Below, in pieces: positions 16,357-28,271 of a stretch of 37,684 bases of DNA. Source of the stretch: Tepidanaerobacter sp. EBM-38. GTDB taxonomy: Bacteria; Bacillota; Thermosediminibacteria; Thermosediminibacterales; Tepidanaerobacteraceae. Under the pieces are notes generated by a model. The model searched no databases. It was not told the DNA's origin and saw nothing but the letters and a program-made list of their open reading frames with translations. The DNA is taken from NCBI GenBank assembly GCA_001896545.1, contig MPOT01000020.1, forward strand, positions 1-37,684, read 5' to 3'. The first letter of the stretch is position 1; every line of letters starts with the position of its first letter. The translations under genes were made by a program, and so were the position numbers.

Positions 16357-18552
16357 CTATAATAAATCCAGTGGTTCCATATCCCAGGACATATCAACTT
16401 TGCTATTATTATTTAAAATCTGCATCTGGTTGCATATATTTACTAAGGTTTGAATTTGCTTACTCTTTAGTAAAATATTATATCTATAATTGTCTTTAAT
16501 CTTTGATCTGGGCGCCGGCACGGGACCATAGATTTCTATATCGCTATTATATTTCTGATATAATATTTGTCTTACTTCTTCAGCTTCTTTTTTTATTAAG
16601 TCTTCATAACGACTTTTAAATACGATATTTAACATATGACAAAACGGGGGATAAATAGCTTCGCGACGAATTTTGAGTTCCTCTTGATAAAAACCGCTTA
16701 TATCAAAATTGCAGGCAGCCCTTATAGCAAACGATTCGGGTGTGTATGTTTGAACATATACCATGCCTGGAGTATCTCCCCTACCTGATCTTCCTGCTAC
16801 CTGAGTTATCAACTGAAAAGTGCGCTCACCAGACCTAAAATCTGGCATGTTAAGCGCAGTATCTGCACTGATAATTCCGACCAATGCCACATCTGGGAAA
16901 TTAAGACCCTTGGCTACAGTTTGAGTTCCTATTAGTATCTGGGCTCCGCCTCTTTTAAAATTTAATAACATTTTTTCCAAAGAACCTTTTCGAGAAGTAG
17001 AATCTGAATCAATTCTAATAGTTCTGCATTTGGGGAAAAACCTCTTTACTTCCTGTTCCACCTTCTCCGTTCCTGCCCCAAAGTATCGTATATTCCTACT
17101 TTTGCACTTTGGACAAATATCCGGAGCTTTTATGCTGTACCCACAATAATGGCATTTCCCGCTTTTATCTTCAAAGTGATATGTCAATGCAATATCACAG
17201 TATTTGCACTTTAATACAAACCCACAATCGCGGCAAATCACAAAAGTCGAATGCCCTCTGCGATTTAAAAAAAGTATTATCTGTTTATGCTTTTCCAAGG
17301 TTTCTTTCATACCGGATAATAACTTTCGACTAAAAATATGTCGATTGCCCGATTTGAGTTCTTCCCTCATATCTATTATTTCCAGTTTTGGCAAAGATCT
17401 TCCTGAAACTCTTTTCGTAAGCTTAGCCAATGAATATTCTCCCTTAGCAGCTTTATAGAAAGACTCAACTGACGGTGTAGCACTGCCTAAAACCAAGCTG
17501 GCATTTTGTTTTTTCGCCCTGAATTCGGCAACCGTCCTAGCATCATAATAGGGATGTTCCCCGTTTTTATAAGAGGATTCATGTTCTTCATCTATGATAA
17601 TCATACCCAAATCTTTTATAGGTGCAAATATAGCTGATCTTGCACCTAAAACTACCAACGCTTCACCAGAATATATCCTTTGCCATTCATCAAATCTTTC
17701 CCCTTGTGAAAGTTTGCTATGTAAAACAGCAGTTTTCCCGGGAAAGCGGCTGCGAAATATCGAAAGCATCTGCGGAGTTAAAGAAATTTCAGGAACGAGC
17801 ATAAGAACCTTTTTCCCAGCTTTTAATACATTTTCTATTGCTCTAATATAAACTTCGGTTTTGCCGCTGCCGGTAACCCCGTAAATAAGGGTAGTTCTTT
17901 TTGAATCATTGAAATTTTTAATTATTGCTGTCAATGCATTTTTTTGTTCAATAGTTAAGTTAATGTGCTCACAGATATTATTGGTCGTAATAACCATAGG
18001 CCGCCTTCTGACTACTCTATAATCTCTCTTAATTACTCCTTTTTCAGTTAAAGCTGTCAGAGCTGACCTTGCTGATGCAATAGGCATTTTTAGATTTTCC
18101 GATATGTCATGAGCGGTAGCTGTTTCTACATTTTTTAAATATTCAAATACTCTCTTTTGATTAAAAGCTCTGCTTGAGATAACTTTGTCAGTAGAGCATA
18201 CTGAATAAACCAATTCTGTTTTTGAACTGACTTTCGGGGGTAGCATAAGCTTCAAAAAATCGATAATTGGAGTTCCGTAATATTCGGCTAACGACTTGGA
18301 TAAATCTACCAATTCTATAGGAAGCGAGATGGCTTCTTTTCTTATGACTGCTTTAAGTTCGTAATCCGTCGTTTTTTCTATAAAATCAAAAAGCTCTGTA
18401 ACTACGCCTGTTACTTTTATATTGTTAAAAGGAACACATACTAAATCACCTATATTGATTGAGGGGGCTATCTCCTCGGGGACTAGGTAAGTATATTCCT
18501 TTTTGGCTTTTGGGTGTTTTACATCTACAGCCACCAAACAAGTTTTAATCAA
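16357..18552 (-). CDS. priA: Primosomal protein N' (replication restart helicase PriA)
   Basis: PriA reloads the replisome at repaired or stalled forks. The 731-residue protein has the N-terminal 3'-DNA binding domain, a winged-helix region, then a superfamily 2 helicase core ([12 protein letters not shown]alker A, DEEH box, [20 protein letters not shown] motif VI). Between them are the eight zinc cysteines: CRDCG, CKYC, CHYCG and CPKC (about residues 435-475). TTG start at 18552, six bases after GGGGAGG. It follows coaBC by 23 bases. Confidence 0.96.
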   Translation of the reverse strand: MIKTCLVAVDVKHPKAKKEYTYLVPEEIAPSINIGDLVCVPFNNIKVTGVVTELFDFIEKTTDYELKAVIRKEAISLPIELVDLSKSLAEYYGTPIIDFLKLMLPPKVSSKTELVYSVCSTDKVISSRAFNQKRVFEYLKNVETATAHDISENLKMPIASARSALTALTEKGVIKRDYRVVRRRPMVITTNNICEHINLTIEQKNALTAIIKNFNDSKRTTLIYGVTGSGKTEVYIRAIENVLKAGKKVLMLVPEISLTPQMLSIFRSRFPGKTAVLHSKLSQGERFDEWQRIYSGEALVVLGARSAIFAPIKDLGMIIIDEEHESSYKNGEHPYYDARTVAEFRAKKQNASLVLGSATPSVESFYKAAKGEYSLAKLTKRVSGRSLPKLEIIDMREELKSGNRHIFSRKLLSGMKETLEKHKQIILFLNRRGHSTFVICRDCGFVLKCKYCDIALTYHFEDKSGKCHYCGYSIKAPDICPKCKSRNIRYFGAGTEKVEQEVKRFFPKCRTIRIDSDSTSRKGSLEKMLLNFKRGGAQILIGTQTVAKGLNFPDVALVGIISADTALNMPDFRSGERTFQLITQVAGRSGRGDTPGMVYVQTYTPESFAIRAACNFDISGFYQEELKIRREAIYPPFCHMLNIVFKSRYEDLIKKEAEEVRQILYQKYNSDIEIYGPVPAPRSKIKDNYRYNILLKSKQIQTLVNICNQMQILNNNSKVDMSWDMEPLDLL

Positions 18553-18575
18553 AAAACCTCCCCTCCGAAAAACCC

Positions 18576-19787
18576 TTAAAGTTTTTGATATTGCTCCATA
18601 TATAAAAATACTCTATCTAAAATCTCATCAGCTAAATCTTTTTTCAGCATCTTAGGCAGTTCTTCAATTCGACCATCTCTGTATAATATTTTTACTATGT
18701 TTGTATCTTTGGTAAATCCGGCTCCCTCTTGTGTAAGGTCATTTAAGATGATAAAATCAAGATTTTTTCTTGTTAATTTATCTTGGGCATTAGCTACTGC
18801 ATTAGTTGTTTCAGCTGCAAATCCGACCAATATCTGATGCTGTTTTTTATTTCCTAATTCTTGTAAAATATCTGGATTTCTCCTAAGTTCTATAACCATA
18901 TTAAAGCCATGTTTTTTTATCTTCTCCGCTTCGAAATATTTAGGTGAAAAATCTGCAACAGCCGCTGCTTTAATAACAACATCAACCTCTGGATAATGTT
19001 TCATTACAGCTTCAAACATTTCCTGGGCTGTTTCGACCGGTATGTATTTATAAAGTCCCAGCGGCGGAGCAAGATTCGTTGGCCCTGAAATCAATATAAC
19101 TTCTCCGCCACGATGAATTGCTTTTTCGGCCAAGGCATAACCCATTTTCCCAGAAGAATGGTTTGTAATAAATCTTACTGGGTCAATAGGTTCTCTTGTG
19201 GGACCAGCAGTTATTAAAAATTTATTGCCTTTTAAATTACCGTCTTTTCCTAAAATAATCTTAACTTGAGTTACAATATTTTGTGGTTCCGGAAACCTAC
19301 CTTTCCCAGTATATCCACATGCTAATTCGCCTTCTTCCGGTTCCATGACAATAGCACCAGTTGCTCTTAAATATTCAATATTTTTCTGTGTTACAGGGTT
19401 TTCATACATATTTACGTTCATAGCAGGTACAATTATCTTTTTTGCTTTAGTGGCAAGTGCTGTTGAAGTCAGCATATCATCAGCTATTCCTGCAGCCAAC
19501 TTGGCAATAATATTCGCAGTTGTCGGCGCTACTAAAAAAATATCAGCTTTATCAGCCAACGATACATGTTCAACTTCCCATGAAGAAGGTTCTGTAAACA
19601 TATCAATAATAACCGGATTCTGTGATACAACTTGAAAAGTCAATGGTTTGACAAATTCACACGCAGATTTTGTCATTACAACTTGGACATTAGCACCGGC
19701 TTTTTTCAATAATCTCACGAGTTCTACCGCTTTATAAATTGCTATACTGCCGGTAACTCCTAGTACCACAAACTTATCTTTAAGCAT
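18576..19787 (-). CDS. coaBC: Bifunctional CoaBC (phosphopantothenoylcysteine decarboxylase/synthetase)
   Basis: Two consecutive steps of coenzyme A synthesis: CoaB joins 4'-phosphopantothenate to cysteine using CTP, and CoaC decarboxylates the product with FMN. The 403-residue fusion has the N-terminal flavoprotein domain (VLGVTGSIAIYKAVEL, WEVEHVSLADKADI with the active-site histidine, PAMNVNMYENP, ACGYTGKGRF with the reactive cysteine) and the C-terminal CoaB domain (TAGPTREPIDPVRFITNHSS, then NPDILQELG). The start has TGAGGTGA upstream. Confidence 0.97.
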   Translation of the reverse strand: MLKDKFVVLGVTGSIAIYKAVELVRLLKKAGANVQVVMTKSACEFVKPLTFQVVSQNPVIIDMFTEPSSWEVEHVSLADKADIFLVAPTTANIIAKLAAGIADDMLTSTALATKAKKIIVPAMNVNMYENPVTQKNIEYLRATGAIVMEPEEGELACGYTGKGRFPEPQNIVTQVKIILGKDGNLKGNKFLITAGPTREPIDPVRFITNHSSGKMGYALAEKAIHRGGEVILISGPTNLAPPLGLYKYIPVETAQEMFEAVMKHYPEVDVVIKAAAVADFSPKYFEAEKIKKHGFNMVIELRRNPDILQELGNKKQHQILVGFAAETTNAVANAQDKLTRKNLDFIILNDLTQEGAGFTKDTNIVKILYRDGRIEELPKMLKKDLADEILDRVFLYMEQYQKL

Positions 19788-19795
19788 GGTTCACC

Positions 19796-20005
19796 TCATT
19801 GTTTTGTCCCGGGTTTAACCCGTTCTATAAGGATTTTTCCTGCATCAAGTTCAAATAATGCTATTGAAACAGGTTTTTTCGTGTTTACCTCTACAAGTTC
19901 TTTTGCACCTTCTACCAGTTGGCGAGCTCTTTTAGCCGCTGCTACAGCAATAATGTATTTGCTGTCATATTTAGTTGTAAGAGAATCTATAGACGGATAC
20001 ATCAT
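19796..20005 (-). CDS. rpoZ: RNA polymerase omega subunit
   Basis: The small 69-residue omega subunit that helps assemble RNA polymerase beta'. Family signs are MYPSIDSLTTKYDSKYIIAV and AAKRARQLVEGA; it is normal length for Firmicutes. AAAGGAGG lies eight bases upstream, and the ATG overlaps the gmk stop (ATGA). The gmk-rpoZ-coaBC order is conserved. Confidence 0.95.
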   Translation of the reverse strand: MMYPSIDSLTTKYDSKYIIAVAAAKRARQLVEGAKELVEVNTKKPVSIALFELDAGKILIERVKPGTKQ

Positions 20006-20619
20006 AATTGGCTTCCTCCTTTAATCTCCAAAAGTTTCTTTTTATTTCTTGACACCCTACATCTTTCTGCTAGGACTATAGATTGAAGCATTAAAGCTGC
20101 TGTATCCAAATCATCGTTTATTATAACATAATCATAGCCAAAGGCTGCCTGAATTTCCTCTCTTGCGCACTTGAGCCTTAAATCAATGGAATCTTTAGTA
20201 TCACTGCCTCTTTTTATGATGCGTTTTTCTAATTCTTTAATGCTTGGAGGCGCGATAAATATAAAAATCCCCTCAGGATAGTTTTTTTTAACTTGAGCTG
20301 CACCCTGTATATCGATTTCAAGAATAACATCCTTGCCTTCGCTAAGCTTTTTAATAACAACATCTTTTGGTGTGCCGTAATAGTTAGTATATACCTTAGC
20401 CCATTCCAAAAATTGTCCCTTTTTTATTTTATCTTCAAAGTTTTCATGACTCATAAAAATATAATTAACACCATCTAACTCGCCAGCCCTGGGTGATCTT
20501 GTAGTGGCAGATGTAGAAAGAAACACATCTTCAACTTTATCTACAAGTATATTGCATAATGTTCCTTTGCCAACTCCTGAAGGACCTGAAACCACAATTA
20601 ACATACCCTGTTCCCTCAT
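20002..20619 (-). CDS. gmk: Guanylate kinase
   Basis: Gmk phosphorylates GMP to GDP. The 205-residue protein has the P-loop VSGPSGVGKGTL (residues 9-20), the GMP-binding STSATTRSPRAGELDGVNY, and EIDIQGAAQVKKNYPEGIFI. GAGGGG lies six bases upstream of ATG 20619. It is coupled to rpoZ and close behind remA. Confidence 0.97.
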   Translation of the reverse strand: MREQGMLIVVSGPSGVGKGTLCNILVDKVEDVFLSTSATTRSPRAGELDGVNYIFMSHENFEDKIKKGQFLEWAKVYTNYYGTPKDVVIKKLSEGKDVILEIDIQGAAQVKKNYPEGIFIFIAPPSIKELEKRIIKRGSDTKDSIDLRLKCAREEIQAAFGYDYVIINDDLDTAALMLQSIVLAERCRVSRNKKKLLEIKGGSQL

Positions 20620-20630
20620 TGAAAACCCCT

Positions 20631-20921
20631 CTATTCGAAATTAGTTTCTTCTTCTTCAACTTCATCTTCTATCAGGTTTTTATTGCTGCCCAATCGATGC
20701 GCTACGGTTTCAGGTTGAATAGCAGATAAAACTACATGATCACTGTCCGTTATTATAACTGCACGGGTTCTTCGGCCATATGTGGCATCTATAAGCATCC
20801 CGCGATCACGCGCCTCTTGTATTATTCGTTTTATAGGAGCTGATTCCGGGCTCACTATGGCTATTATTCTATTAGCCGATACTATATTCCCAAATCCGAT
20901 GTTAACAAGTTTAATGTCCAC
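20631..20921 (-). CDS. remA: Extracellular matrix regulator RemA (DUF370)
   Basis: A 96-residue DNA-binding protein of the RemA family which in Bacillus activates matrix operons. The conserved core is [20 protein letters not shown] and [20 protein letters not shown], with R/K residues used for DNA contact. An extra acidic tail (about 81-96, [12 protein letters not shown]) extends beyond the Bacillus length. Start GTG 20921, seven bases after AGGAGG. It sits in the conserved yicC-remA-gmk order. Confidence 0.95.
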   Translation of the reverse strand: MDIKLVNIGFGNIVSANRIIAIVSPESAPIKRIIQEARDRGMLIDATYGRRTRAVIITDSDHVVLSAIQPETVAHRLGSNKNLIEDEVEEEETNFE

Positions 20922-20939
20922 ACTAATACCTCCTGATTT

Positions 20940-21812
20940 TTACTCGATATTTTGAATTTGTTCTCGTATTTTCTCAAGTTCGCTCTTTATTTCAATGACT
21001 TCTTTAGAAATGCCACAATCCAACGACTTGGCAGCTATTGTATTTACTTCTCGAAACATCTCCTGAGCAATAAAATCCATTTTTCTACCTACTGCTTCCT
21101 CAGAATTTACCAGCTCTTTCATTTGGTCTAAATGACTATTTAATCTAACTATTTCTTCAGTTATACAAGCTTTTTCAGCAAATAAAGCCACTTCCATCTC
21201 GATCCTTTGCTGATCAAGTGAAATGTCACTGCAAAGCTGCTCCAGATTGAACATAAGTTTTTTTCTGTATTCAGCCGGAACAACTTTTGCCCGTTCTTCT
21301 ATTAATTGTGTTCTATTTTTAATAATTTCAAGTCTTTTATATAAATCCTTCCAGAGGTTTTCACCTTCCTTTTCCCGCATTTTAAATAAGTTTTCCAGCG
21401 CATCATCTATGGGCGGCACTAAAGTATCCCATAGTTCCTGTTCTGTAGGAAATTCTTCTTCTACATTAAAAATATTTGGCATCAGAGAAAGTAGTGACAA
21501 TGAAATTGGACCTTCGAAACCAATTTCATCTTTTAACTCTATCAATTTTTTATAGTAATTGTTAACAAGTGTTTTGTCAATTTTTATATTCACTGGAACG
21601 TTCTCGTTATACAGGTTAATAAATACATCAATCCTACCTCGAACTATTTTCCCCTTAATATAATTTTTTACCTTCTCCTCCAGAAAAAGCCAAGGTTTTG
21701 GTAGTCTGACAAATATATCTAAAAATCTATGATTTACTGAACGAATTTCTACAATCCAGTGATATTTGCCAATGTTTTCTCCTCGACCATAGCCAGTCAT
21801 GCTTTTAATCAT
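20940..21812 (-). CDS. yicC: YicC-family endoribonuclease (YloC)
   Basis: A 290-residue YicC/YloC family protein; members have been shown to be endoribonucleases that act in RNA turnover. The N-terminal MIKSMTGYGRGE is the family signature; the C-terminal DUF1732 region includes VALFAEKACITEEIVRLNSH, GRKMDFIAQEMFREVNTI and AAKSLDCGISKEVIEIKSEL. It heads the long minus-strand run through prkC. A consensus promoter (21896-21924) and a 22-bp palindrome (21854-21875) lie in its leader. Confidence 0.93.
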   Translation of the reverse strand: MIKSMTGYGRGENIGKYHWIVEIRSVNHRFLDIFVRLPKPWLFLEEKVKNYIKGKIVRGRIDVFINLYNENVPVNIKIDKTLVNNYYKKLIELKDEIGFEGPISLSLLSLMPNIFNVEEEFPTEQELWDTLVPPIDDALENLFKMREKEGENLWKDLYKRLEIIKNRTQLIEERAKVVPAEYRKKLMFNLEQLCSDISLDQQRIEMEVALFAEKACITEEIVRLNSHLDQMKELVNSEEAVGRKMDFIAQEMFREVNTIAAKSLDCGISKEVIEIKSELEKIREQIQNIE

Positions 21813-21853
21813 TGTAAACTCCTTGTAATATTCATAATAGATAAAAACCTATT

Positions 21854-21875
21854 AAACCAGGGTTAACCCTGGTTT
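21854..21875. repeat. Perfect 22-bp palindrome in the yicC leader
   Basis: AAACCAGGGTT followed directly by its exact reverse complement. It lies about 14-36 bases after the predicted yicC transcription start and before the ATG. Possible roles are an operator for a dimeric regulator or an RNA hairpin; a U-run does not follow directly on the minus strand (TTTTTAT comes seven bases later), so a strong terminator is unlikely. Confidence 0.85.
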
Positions 21876-21895
21876 GCTCAATAATCGTCCAAATT

Positions 21896-21924
21896 ATTAT
21901 ATCATTTAATTTTGTTTTAAACAA
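21896..21924 (-). promoter_or_regulatory. Sigma-A promoter of the yicC-prkC run
   Basis: Minus strand TTGTTT (21919-21924), 17 bases, perfect TATAAT (21896-21901). The start point is expected near 21889. It is back to back with the rqcH promoter. Confidence 0.8.
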
Positions 21925-21937
21925 TAATATCCACGCC

Positions 21938-21966
21938 TTCAAAAAGCCTTATTTTAGTGTTATACT
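21938..21966 (+). promoter_or_regulatory. Probable sigma-A promoter of rqcH
   Basis: TTCAAA (21938-21943), 17 bases, TATACT (21961-21966), about 25 bases before the rqcH ATG. The -35 is imperfect. Confidence 0.55.
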
Positions 21967-21990
21967 TAAACACGATAAGGAGGTTTTTTT

Positions 21991-25280
<3,290 letters not shown>

Positions 25281-25283
25281 GAT

Positions 25284-25745
25284 TTACCTCCTGTTTTTAC
25301 TCTGCAAGCTTTCTGGCTCTGTATGAAAAGTTATAAGATATGCCAAAATTAAAGTGCCTACAACTATAGCGCAATCTGCTATATTAAAAACCGGCCAAAT
25401 CCTAAAATCCAAAAAATCAACCACATAACCATATCTTAACCTGTCGATTAGATTTCCTACAGCTCCACCAAGAACCATAGCCATAGCTATTCCGAAAATT
25501 TTTTCTTTGATTGGATATTTAATCATTATAAATACAATTATTAATGTAATAATAACGGAAACCGCAGTAAAGAAAAATATCTTGCCTTTTAAAATACTAA
25601 AAGCTGCACCTGTATTTTGCACATAAGTTATGTGAAAAATATTTTTTATAACAGGAATTGAATCATATGGTTCCATTTTTCGTTGTACAAAATATTTCGT
25701 TACCATATCAGCTGCCAAAATAAATATACTCAAAATAATATACAA
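25284..25745 (-). CDS. lspA: Lipoprotein signal peptidase II
   Basis: LspA cleaves the signal peptide of prolipoproteins. Four transmembrane helices are visible, with the family stretches VQNTGAAFS, GGAVGNLIDRLRYGYVVDFL and FNIADCAI containing the two catalytic aspartates. Start: the longest frame begins TTG 25778, but that codon lies in the -10 of a good promoter (25778-25806). TTG 25745 follows GGAGGT by seven bases and gives the usual start MYIILSIFILAADMVTKY, so it is chosen, giving 153 residues. Confidence 0.93.
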   Translation of the reverse strand: MYIILSIFILAADMVTKYFVQRKMEPYDSIPVIKNIFHITYVQNTGAAFSILKGKIFFFTAVSVIITLIIVFIMIKYPIKEKIFGIAMAMVLGGAVGNLIDRLRYGYVVDFLDFRIWPVFNIADCAIVVGTLILAYLITFHTEPESLQSKNRR

Positions 25746-25777
25746 AACTGCTACCTCCACTGCTTGCGTTTTTTTCA

Positions 25778-25806
25778 ATTATATAATACCTGTTTTTAAA
25801 CTTCAA
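25778..25806 (-). promoter_or_regulatory. Sigma-A promoter of lspA-rluD-pyrR
   Basis: Minus strand TTGAAG (25801-25806), 17 bases, perfect TATAAT (25778-25783). Start expected near 25771, giving a leader of about 26 bases to the TTG at 25745. Its -35 begins right after the T-run of the yteA terminator. Confidence 0.75.
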
Positions 25807-25808
25807 TG

Positions 25809-25834
25809 CAAAAAAAATGCCCATATAAGGGCAT
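25809..25834 (-). terminator. Terminator of the divIVA-yteA run
   Basis: GGGCAT/ATGCCC stem of six pairs with loop ATATAA (25817-25834), followed on the minus strand by T7. It begins one base after the yteA stop. Confidence 0.85.
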
Positions 25835-26476
25835 CTATTTCCCAAATTCATTTTTATCATCTTCATCAGGGTCTTCTTCATCTATAATACTATCGATCTT
25901 CTCTACTATACCTCTCTTTTCATCGCTATCAACATATGTTTCATTATAGTAAGCCGCCTCGTTAGGTACATCTTGAGGACCATCAGATGTACCATATCTT
26001 GCTACATCTTGCCATGCATCTTCACCATCATACTCTATTTCACCGGTATCATCAAGAAAACTTCTACCGAAAGGAAAATTGAGTACTTCTTCTTCAATAG
26101 GTCGTTTACTATGGTCACCAGGCCTTTCTTCCGACTTTTTACAATCTACGCAAAAGGTCGTATAAGGTAAGGCTTTTAACCTCTCTTCTTCAATTATTTT
26201 TCCGCATCTTTCGCATCTCCCGTAAGTTCCGCTACTAATTCTATCCAATGCATGATTGACCTTCATTAATAAGAGCTTTGCATTTCCTTTTAAACCTTGG
26301 TCTTTTTCCCTTTCAAATGTTTCGGCACCTAAATCTGCAGGATGATTATCATACCCTGAAAGTTCACCTACGGACTCTTTTAATGACTCATTGCTGTACT
26401 TTGTCAAGTTGTCTATTTGTTTCTCTAGTTCGTTTTTAAGTTTTTCTAGTTCGCTCTTAAAATAGTTTAGGTGCAA
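25835..26476 (-). CDS. yteA: TraR/DksA-family zinc-finger protein (YteA family)
   Basis: A 213-residue protein with an N-terminal coiled coil (about 1-50), the segment YDNHPADLGAETFEREKDQGL typical of the YteA family, and a C4 zinc finger (CERCGKII ... CVDC, about residues 93-116) of the DksA/TraR type. The acidic C-terminal third (about 130-213) resembles YteA tails. Members are thought to act on RNA polymerase like DksA, but the role in Firmicutes is not established. TTG 26476, seven bases after AGGAGG. In Bacillus a related gene (ylyA) lies in this place, upstream of lspA. Confidence 0.85.
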   Translation of the reverse strand: MHLNYFKSELEKLKNELEKQIDNLTKYSNESLKESVGELSGYDNHPADLGAETFEREKDQGLKGNAKLLLMKVNHALDRISSGTYGRCERCGKIIEEERLKALPYTTFCVDCKKSEERPGDHSKRPIEEEVLNFPFGRSFLDDTGEIEYDGEDAWQDVARYGTSDGPQDVPNEAAYYNETYVDSDEKRGIVEKIDSIIDEEDPDEDDKNEFGK

Positions 26477-26500
26477 GCATTGACCTCCTTATTTGTAATG

Positions 26501-26803
26501 TTATCGTATAGAAATTTGTTTCTGGACAATCTCTACTATATCTGCAATAAATGTTCCTATAATTGGTAATTTCAAAATTACCATGCGTTGAAGTATATAA
26601 ATAACAAAAGCACCCAGAAGGGTGAATCCTATGGCCATGCCAAAACCCCTAGCAAGACCACCTAAAAAATTAACGTAAAGCACTTTTTTTGGATCTCTTA
26701 AAATTTCCAAATGTTCCGCCAGGTTAAGCTTCTCTATTCTTATTGAAAGCTCATCGATTTTTTGACTTAAATCCTCAAAAATCTTTTCATTCTTATCACT
26801 CAT
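26501..26803 (-). CDS. DUF5665-like small membrane protein
   Basis: A 100-residue protein with a charged amphipathic N-terminus (about 1-35, coiled coil) and one or two hydrophobic stretches (about 46-70 and 76-90). The motif NFLGGLARGFGMAIGFTLLG is typical of DUF5665 proteins, which in Clostridia are often near divIVA or ileS. The function is unknown. In this position Bacillus has ileS. It ends 24 bases before yteA. Confidence 0.7.
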   Translation of the reverse strand: MSDKNEKIFEDLSQKIDELSIRIEKLNLAEHLEILRDPKKVLYVNFLGGLARGFGMAIGFTLLGAFVIYILQRMVILKLPIIGTFIADIVEIVQKQISIR

Positions 26804-26875
26804 AAGGATTCCCTCTAAAATAATTTATCCAATTGAGTTTTTTTTATTCCGGGATTTTGTTTTAATTATTATAGA

Positions 26876-27514
26876 TTATTCCTCTTTTAAAAAGCTTATC
26901 TCACTTATATTGCTTCTTACATCAGATGTTTCTTCAGTTAGTGTTTCTTCAGTTAGTGTTTCTTCAGCTGATACTTTTTCAGTAAATACTTGTTCATAGT
27001 CCTCATCATCGGTAACTGCAGCTTCCAATGTAAGGTTACTTAAATCCGAAATATTATTATTAAATATATCCAGCTTCAGGCAATCCAGGTAATCCAATTG
27101 AGATTGAAGAAAATTCTTAAATCTCGTTTTGTATAAGTAAAACTGCCGCATCAATTCTTCATTTTGATTATTTATTTGATTATATTTTTCCTCAGCGCAC
27201 TGTAATATCTTATCTGCTTGCAAAGATGCCTGTTTTAAGATTATTTCCCTTTCTTTCTGCGCATTGGCCTTAACCTCTTCAGCAGTTTTTTCAGCTAAAA
27301 CAAGAGTATTTTTTAATGTAGCTTCAATTTCTTTATAGCTTTGTATTTTCCCCTCTAAAAACTCAATTTGCTCTTTTAAATCTTTATTTTCCTTGTATAT
27401 CTTCTCGTAATTCTCTGTTAACTTTTCTAAGAACTCGTCAACTTCTTCTTTGTTATAACCTCTCATAGATTTGCTGAATTCTTTTTTTTGAATTTCCAAC
27501 GGTGAAATATCCAT
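26876..27514 (-). CDS. divIVA: Cell division protein DivIVA
   Basis: A 212-residue DivIVA-type protein that binds curved membrane at poles and septa and recruits division and sporulation partners. The N-terminal lipid-binding domain MDISPLEIQKKEFSKSMRGY and the EEVDEFLEKL motif are intact; about 30-170 is coiled coil with KTAEEVKANAQKER. The C-terminal part holds an imperfect repeat of TEETL encoded by a 15-bp tandem repeat (26928-26972). It follows ylmG by 12 bases. Confidence 0.93.
   Translation of the reverse strand: MDISPLEIQKKEFSKSMRGYNKEEVDEFLEKLTENYEKIYKENKDLKEQIEFLEGKIQSYKEIEATLKNTLVLAEKTAEEVKANAQKEREIILKQASLQADKILQCAEEKYNQINNQNEELMRQFYLYKTRFKNFLQSQLDYLDCLKLDIFNNNISDLSNLTLEAAVTDDEDYEQVFTEKVSAEETLTEETLTEETSDVRSNISEISFLKEE
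26928..26972 (-). repeat. 15-bp tandem repeat inside divIVA
   Basis: Two identical copies of GTTTCTTCAGTTAGT and a third imperfect one, read on the plus strand; in divIVA they encode repeated T-E-E-T-L. Slippage could change the length without breaking the frame. Confidence 0.85.
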
Positions 27515-27526
27515 TATACCATCTCC

Positions 27527-27805
27527 TTACCAAAGAATCGCTAACAATAATCTGATGATGATTCCTCTTAAAACATCCAGAAAAAGCAAGGCCAATATAG
27601 GCGAAAAATCTAGATAATAGCCGGGACCTCTAGGTATGAATTTTTCTAAAAAAGACCTGAAAGGAAATAGAATAGGCTCCGTAATTTGATAAATAATTCT
27701 ATAAATATCTGAATTAATCGGATTTGGGAAAAATGATAAAATAATCCGTATTGTAATCATAAAATAGAGAAACTGAAACAACATATTAACTATCTTTAGT
27801 AGCAA
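27527..27805 (-). CDS. ylmG: YggT-family membrane protein YlmG
   Basis: A 92-residue YggT protein with two transmembrane helices and the motifs SFFPNPINSDIYRIIYQITE and PGYYLDFSPILALLFL. It is thought to help septal or membrane organisation along with SepF, beside which it lies. TTG start at 27805 seven bases from AGAGGTG. Order sepF-ylmG-divIVA is conserved. Confidence 0.92.
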   Translation of the reverse strand: MLLKIVNMLFQFLYFMITIRIILSFFPNPINSDIYRIIYQITEPILFPFRSFLEKFIPRGPGYYLDFSPILALLFLDVLRGIIIRLLLAILW

Positions 27806-27818
27806 AACCTCACACCTC

Positions 27819-28253
27819 TCATTTAGAAATTAGAGATGATTTTTCTAAGTTGTATTCTTCCATATCAACTCCGGAAACATCTATATTGTCTGGTGCAAAA
27901 ACAAATATTCCTGAGCCTATTTTCCTTGCAGTTCCGTTTAATGCATAAATACTACCCGCCATAAAATCCAGTATTCGCTTTGCGTTTTCCTTATCTAGTT
28001 TTTCTAAATTTACTATAGCTGCTCTTCGATTCTTTACCTCGTCAGTTATTTCACGAACTTCTTCAAAGGAACTAGGTTTAAATATTACCATTTTATTCTT
28101 GCTTGTTTGATGAATATTAATGACTCGACTTGCAGGTTTTTGCTCAGGCCTTACAATGTAAGGTTCATAATTTTCTTTTTCCGGTTCTTCAGGCATTTCA
28201 TCTTGGATGCCCAAAAAATACAACACTTTTTCAAAAAACGTTTTTGTGCTCAT
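27819..28253 (-). CDS. sepF: Cell division protein SepF
   Basis: SepF is a membrane-bound protein that bundles FtsZ and shapes the septum. The 144-residue chain has the amphipathic N-terminus (MSTKTFFEKVLYFLGI), a variable linker, and the SepF core: KMVIFKPSSFEEVREI, RRAAIVNLEKLDKENAKRIL, FMAGSIYALNGTARKIGSGI and FVFAPDNIDVSG. Start ATG 28253, eight bases after AAGAGG, preferred to GTG 28262. It lies next to yggS, ylmG and divIVA. Confidence 0.95.
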   Translation of the reverse strand: MSTKTFFEKVLYFLGIQDEMPEEPEKENYEPYIVRPEQKPASRVINIHQTSKNKMVIFKPSSFEEVREITDEVKNRRAAIVNLEKLDKENAKRILDFMAGSIYALNGTARKIGSGIFVFAPDNIDVSGVDMEEYNLEKSSLISK

Positions 28254-28271
28254 TTTTATCACCTCTTAAAG

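Noticed and set aside
15912..16499. 195-codon plus-strand frame opposite def and the end of priA
   Set aside because: It is the antisense shadow of two genes with full catalytic motifs; no ribosome binding site or recognisable product.
25746..25778. Longer lspA start at TTG 25778
   Set aside because: It lies in the -10 of the best promoter and has no good Shine-Dalgarno sequence, while TTG 25745 has GGAGGT and matches the family start.
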